In this document: positions 6,079 through 7,607 of the stretch, in pieces
How the letters are laid out: each line of letters begins with the position of its first letter
Numbering within the stretch: the stretch's first letter is position 1
Source of the DNA: Pseudomonadota bacterium
GTDB taxonomy: Bacteria > Pseudomonadota > Alphaproteobacteria > Rhizobiales > Devosiaceae
NCBI GenBank assembly: GCA_023433985.1
Contig: JAEYTN010000142.1
Location: forward strand, 1 to 7,607
DNA length: 7,607 nucleotides
Direction of reading: 5' to 3'
Notes under the pieces: model-generated
What the model saw: the letters and a program-made list of their open reading frames with translations, nothing else
Database searches by the model: none
What the model was told of the DNA's origin: nothing
Program-made: the position numbers and the translations under genes

Positions 6079-7293
6079 TCAGGGCCGAACGATGCCGCCG
6101 TCCCTGCGGCGGTCTTCGGCCATGTAGTAAGTCTTGCTGGCGCGCTCAGGATCGAGCAGCGCATTGGCCTTGGCAATGTCGATGTCGAGGCCCAGGCCGG
6201 GTTGGTCGTTGCCGTAGAGGTAGCCGCCTTCGAGCACGGCGTGGCCGGGGAAGAGGTCGTATTCCTCGGGCTTGAAGTGGTTCTCCTCCTGGATGCCGAA
6301 GGCGGTGGAGGCAAGGTCGACATGCATGGCGGCCATCTGGTTGACCGGATCGTTGTCGCCGCCTTCCTGCCAGGCGGTCTGCACGCCGAACCACTCGCAC
6401 AGCGTGGCGATCTTGCGGGCCTGGGTGATGCCGCCGCCCTTGGAGATGCGGACGCGGACGAAATCGATCAGCCGCTCGGTGATCAGCGGCACGTATTCGT
6501 GCGGGTTGATGAAGAGCTCGCCCATGGCCTGCGGCGTGGCGCACTGCTGACGGACGAGACGATACCACTGCACCTGTTCGGGGGAGAGCAGGTCCTCGAG
6601 GAAGTAGAGGCGGTAGGGCTCGAGCAGCTTCGCCAGTTGCACGGCATTGTGCGGAGCGAGGTGCTCGTGCACGTCGTGGGTGAATTTCGGGCCCCAGCCG
6701 AGCTTGTCGCGCAGGTGGGCGAACATCTCGGGGATGGCCTGGAGATAGGCGTCGTCGTCGAAGGCCTTGTCCTGCGGCCAGTGGTTCCTGGGGCCGCGGG
6801 CATTGGCGCGATCGAGGAAGCCGCCGCCGCCGTAGTTGCCGAGCTGGCAGCGAATGACCGTGTAGCCTTCCTCCCAGTAGCGGCGGACGTCGTCCTCGAG
6901 CTCGGTGAGGCTGTCGCCCTGGGCGTGGGCGTAGGCGGCGACCGCGCTGCGGGTCTTGCCGCCGAGCAGCTGGTAGACCGGCATGCCGGCTTCCTTGCCC
7001 TTGATGTCCCACAGGGCCATGTCGATCCCGGCCTGCGCGGTGTTGAGCGTGGCGTCGTTGCGCCAGTAACCGGAGGTGTAGACGGACTGCCAGATGTCCT
7101 CGATGCGGCTCGCGTCGCGGCCGATGATCAGCGGCGCGACCGTTTCGATAGCCGTCTGCACGACCTTGCACCGGTAGTGGTCGGAGGCCGAGCCGATGCC
7201 GTAGAGGCCGGGCTGGTCGGTCAGCACCTTGACGAAGAGCCAGGTGCCGTCGGCACGGGTGCGGATGGTTTCGATGCCGGTGATCTTGGTCAT
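6079..7293 (-). CDS. RspA/D-mannonate dehydratase-like enolase-superfamily protein lacking the usual strand-7 histidine
   Basis: This 404-residue protein is of the mandelate racemase fold. The capping domain includes AGIDMALWDIKGK and QLLGG. Barrel motifs place it near the RspA/ManD subgroup: THDVHEHL with Asp207 and His209, LLEPYRLYFLEDLLSPEQ with Glu233, GELF with Glu259, KGGGIT, and FGIQEENHF. Arg148 (VIRCQ) matches the arginine paired with the catalytic tyrosine in ManD. Where ManD has a histidine in an HGPTD-type motif, this protein has Gln309-Glu310 in WQEGGDNDPVN, so ordinary D-mannonate dehydratase activity is doubtful. I start it at the ATG at 7293, where MTKITGIE aligns with its paralogues. 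A TTG at 7320 lies inside the T-run of an upstream terminator and is unlikely. No strong Shine-Dalgarno is seen for the ATG. It is the first enzyme gene of the minus-strand operon. Confidence 0.9.
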   Translation of the reverse strand: MTKITGIETIRTRADGTWLFVKVLTDQPGLYGIGSASDHYRCKVVQTAIETVAPLIIGRDASRIEDIWQSVYTSGYWRNDATLNTAQAGIDMALWDIKGKEAGMPVYQLLGGKTRSAVAAYAHAQGDSLTELEDDVRRYWEEGYTVIRCQLGNYGGGGFLDRANARGPRNHWPQDKAFDDDAYLQAIPEMFAHLRDKLGWGPKFTHDVHEHLAPHNAVQLAKLLEPYRLYFLEDLLSPEQVQWYRLVRQQCATPQAMGELFINPHEYVPLITERLIDFVRVRISKGGGITQARKIATLCEWFGVQTAWQEGGDNDPVNQMAAMHVDLASTAFGIQEENHFKPEEYDLFPGHAVLEGGYLYGNDQPGLGLDIDIAKANALLDPERASKTYYMAEDRRRDGGIVRP

Positions 7294-7318
7294 CTGAAGG
7301 CGACGTCCGTTGGGGGGC

Positions 7319-7352
7319 AAAAAGAACCGGGCGCAGCTGTTCGCGCCCGGCT
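7319..7352 (-). terminator. Rho-independent terminator after the right-hand binding-protein gene
   Basis: On the minus strand, CCGGGCGC (7350-7343) and GCGCCCGG (7334-7327) form a perfect 8-bp GC stem around an 8-base loop. A G-T and an A-T pair can extend it at the base, and TTCTTTTT follows at once. This is a textbook intrinsic terminator 24 bases after the binding-protein stop codon and 25 bases before the next ATG. It probably ends most binding-protein transcripts while some read through into the enzyme genes. Confidence 0.88.
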
Positions 7353-7375
7353 CAGCGATTGGTTCGAGGGCGCCC

Positions 7376-7607
7376 TCAGTACTTGGCGGCGAGCTTCTCG
7401 ACCTCGGCCTGGGCCCAGGCGACAGCCTCCTCGACCGACGCGCCGTCGACCACGACCTTCTGGAACGACTGGCTGACGATCTTGGCGACGCCGACCTCGG
7501 CGTTGAGGGCCGATGGCGGACCCTTGTAGCCGTCGACGATGCCGCTCTCGGCCATCGCGTTGAAGTTGGCGAAGGCCGGAGTGTCCTTGAACAGCGGCAT
7601 CGAGGCG
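7376..7607 (-). CDS. ABC transporter extracellular solute-binding protein, C-terminal part (runs off right edge)
   Basis: The last 76 residues are visible, entering from the right edge and stopping at TGA (7378-7376). The pattern FANFNAMAESGIVDGYKGPP, then an alternation of Ala/Val helices with VVVDGASVEEAVAWAQAEVE and a Tyr end, is typical of the C-terminal lobe of family 1 sugar-binding proteins. These deliver sugars or oligosaccharides to an ABC permease from the periplasm. Its orientation makes it the gene upstream of the ManD-like enzyme, separated by the terminator at 7352-7319. The visible segment does not show substrate specificity. It is a different gene from the fragment at 1-179, since here the C-terminus lies inside the window and there the N-terminus does. 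Confidence 0.83.
   Translation of the reverse strand, partial: ASMPLFKDTPAFANFNAMAESGIVDGYKGPPSALNAEVGVAKIVSQSFQKVVVDGASVEEAVAWAQAEVEKLAAKY

Noticed and set aside
7294..7320. Use of TTG at 7320 as start of the ManD-like gene
   Set aside because: It lies within the T-run of the terminator with no ribosome site, and the family N-terminus aligns at the ATG at 7293.
6067..7476. A 469-codon plus-strand open frame antisense to the ManD-like gene
   Set aside because: It is rich in Gly/Ala/Val/Glu/Asp with no recognisable domain, covers the minus-strand enzyme exactly in the mirrored frame, and runs through the terminator. High GC makes such mirror frames common.

Overview
The window is about 7.6 kb of GC-rich, tightly packed bacterial DNA. 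It carries parts of two ABC-transporter binding proteins, a GntR/FCD regulator and three mandelate racemase (MR)-type enolase-superfamily enzymes. It also has a 2-oxoglutarate dioxygenase, a xylose-isomerase-like TIM barrel and an NAD-dependent epimerase/dehydrogenase. Composition and gene content fit an alphaproteobacterium of the Hyphomicrobiales (Devosia/Rhizobium-like soil or plant-associated lineages). That placement is by impression, not by a search.

Layout, left to right. At 1-179 (minus) is the N-terminus, with signal peptide, of a solute-binding protein that runs off the left edge. A roughly 200-bp divergent regulatory region (180-378) separates it from a plus-strand operon: a GntR/FadR-type regulator (379-1080), an MR-family acid-sugar dehydratase-like enzyme (1114-2262) and a second one closer to D-galactonate dehydratase (2273-3448). 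Only 22 bp later, a minus-strand operon converges on it. Read in its own direction, that operon is: the C-terminus of a second solute-binding protein (7607-7376), a strong intrinsic terminator (7352-7319), an RspA/ManD-like MR-family enzyme (7293-6079), a phytanoyl-CoA-dioxygenase-family protein (6052-5165), a sugar phosphate isomerase/epimerase-like protein (5110-4223) and a short NAD-dependent epimerase/dehydrogenase (4226-3471).

Together the genes look like a catabolic island for sugar acids. Periplasmic binding proteins would capture a sugar or sugar acid. The NAD-dependent enzyme could oxidise an aldose or uronate to the acid or lactone. The isomerase-like barrel could interconvert epimers, and up to three dehydratases could make 2-keto-3-deoxy acids. 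The downstream KDG kinase/aldolase and the permeases are not in the window. The least expected members are the dioxygenase, which suggests a substrate carrying a group removed or hydroxylated oxidatively, and the ManD-like enzyme, which lacks the usual histidine at the end of its seventh barrel strand. No mobile element, CRISPR array, tRNA or rRNA was seen.
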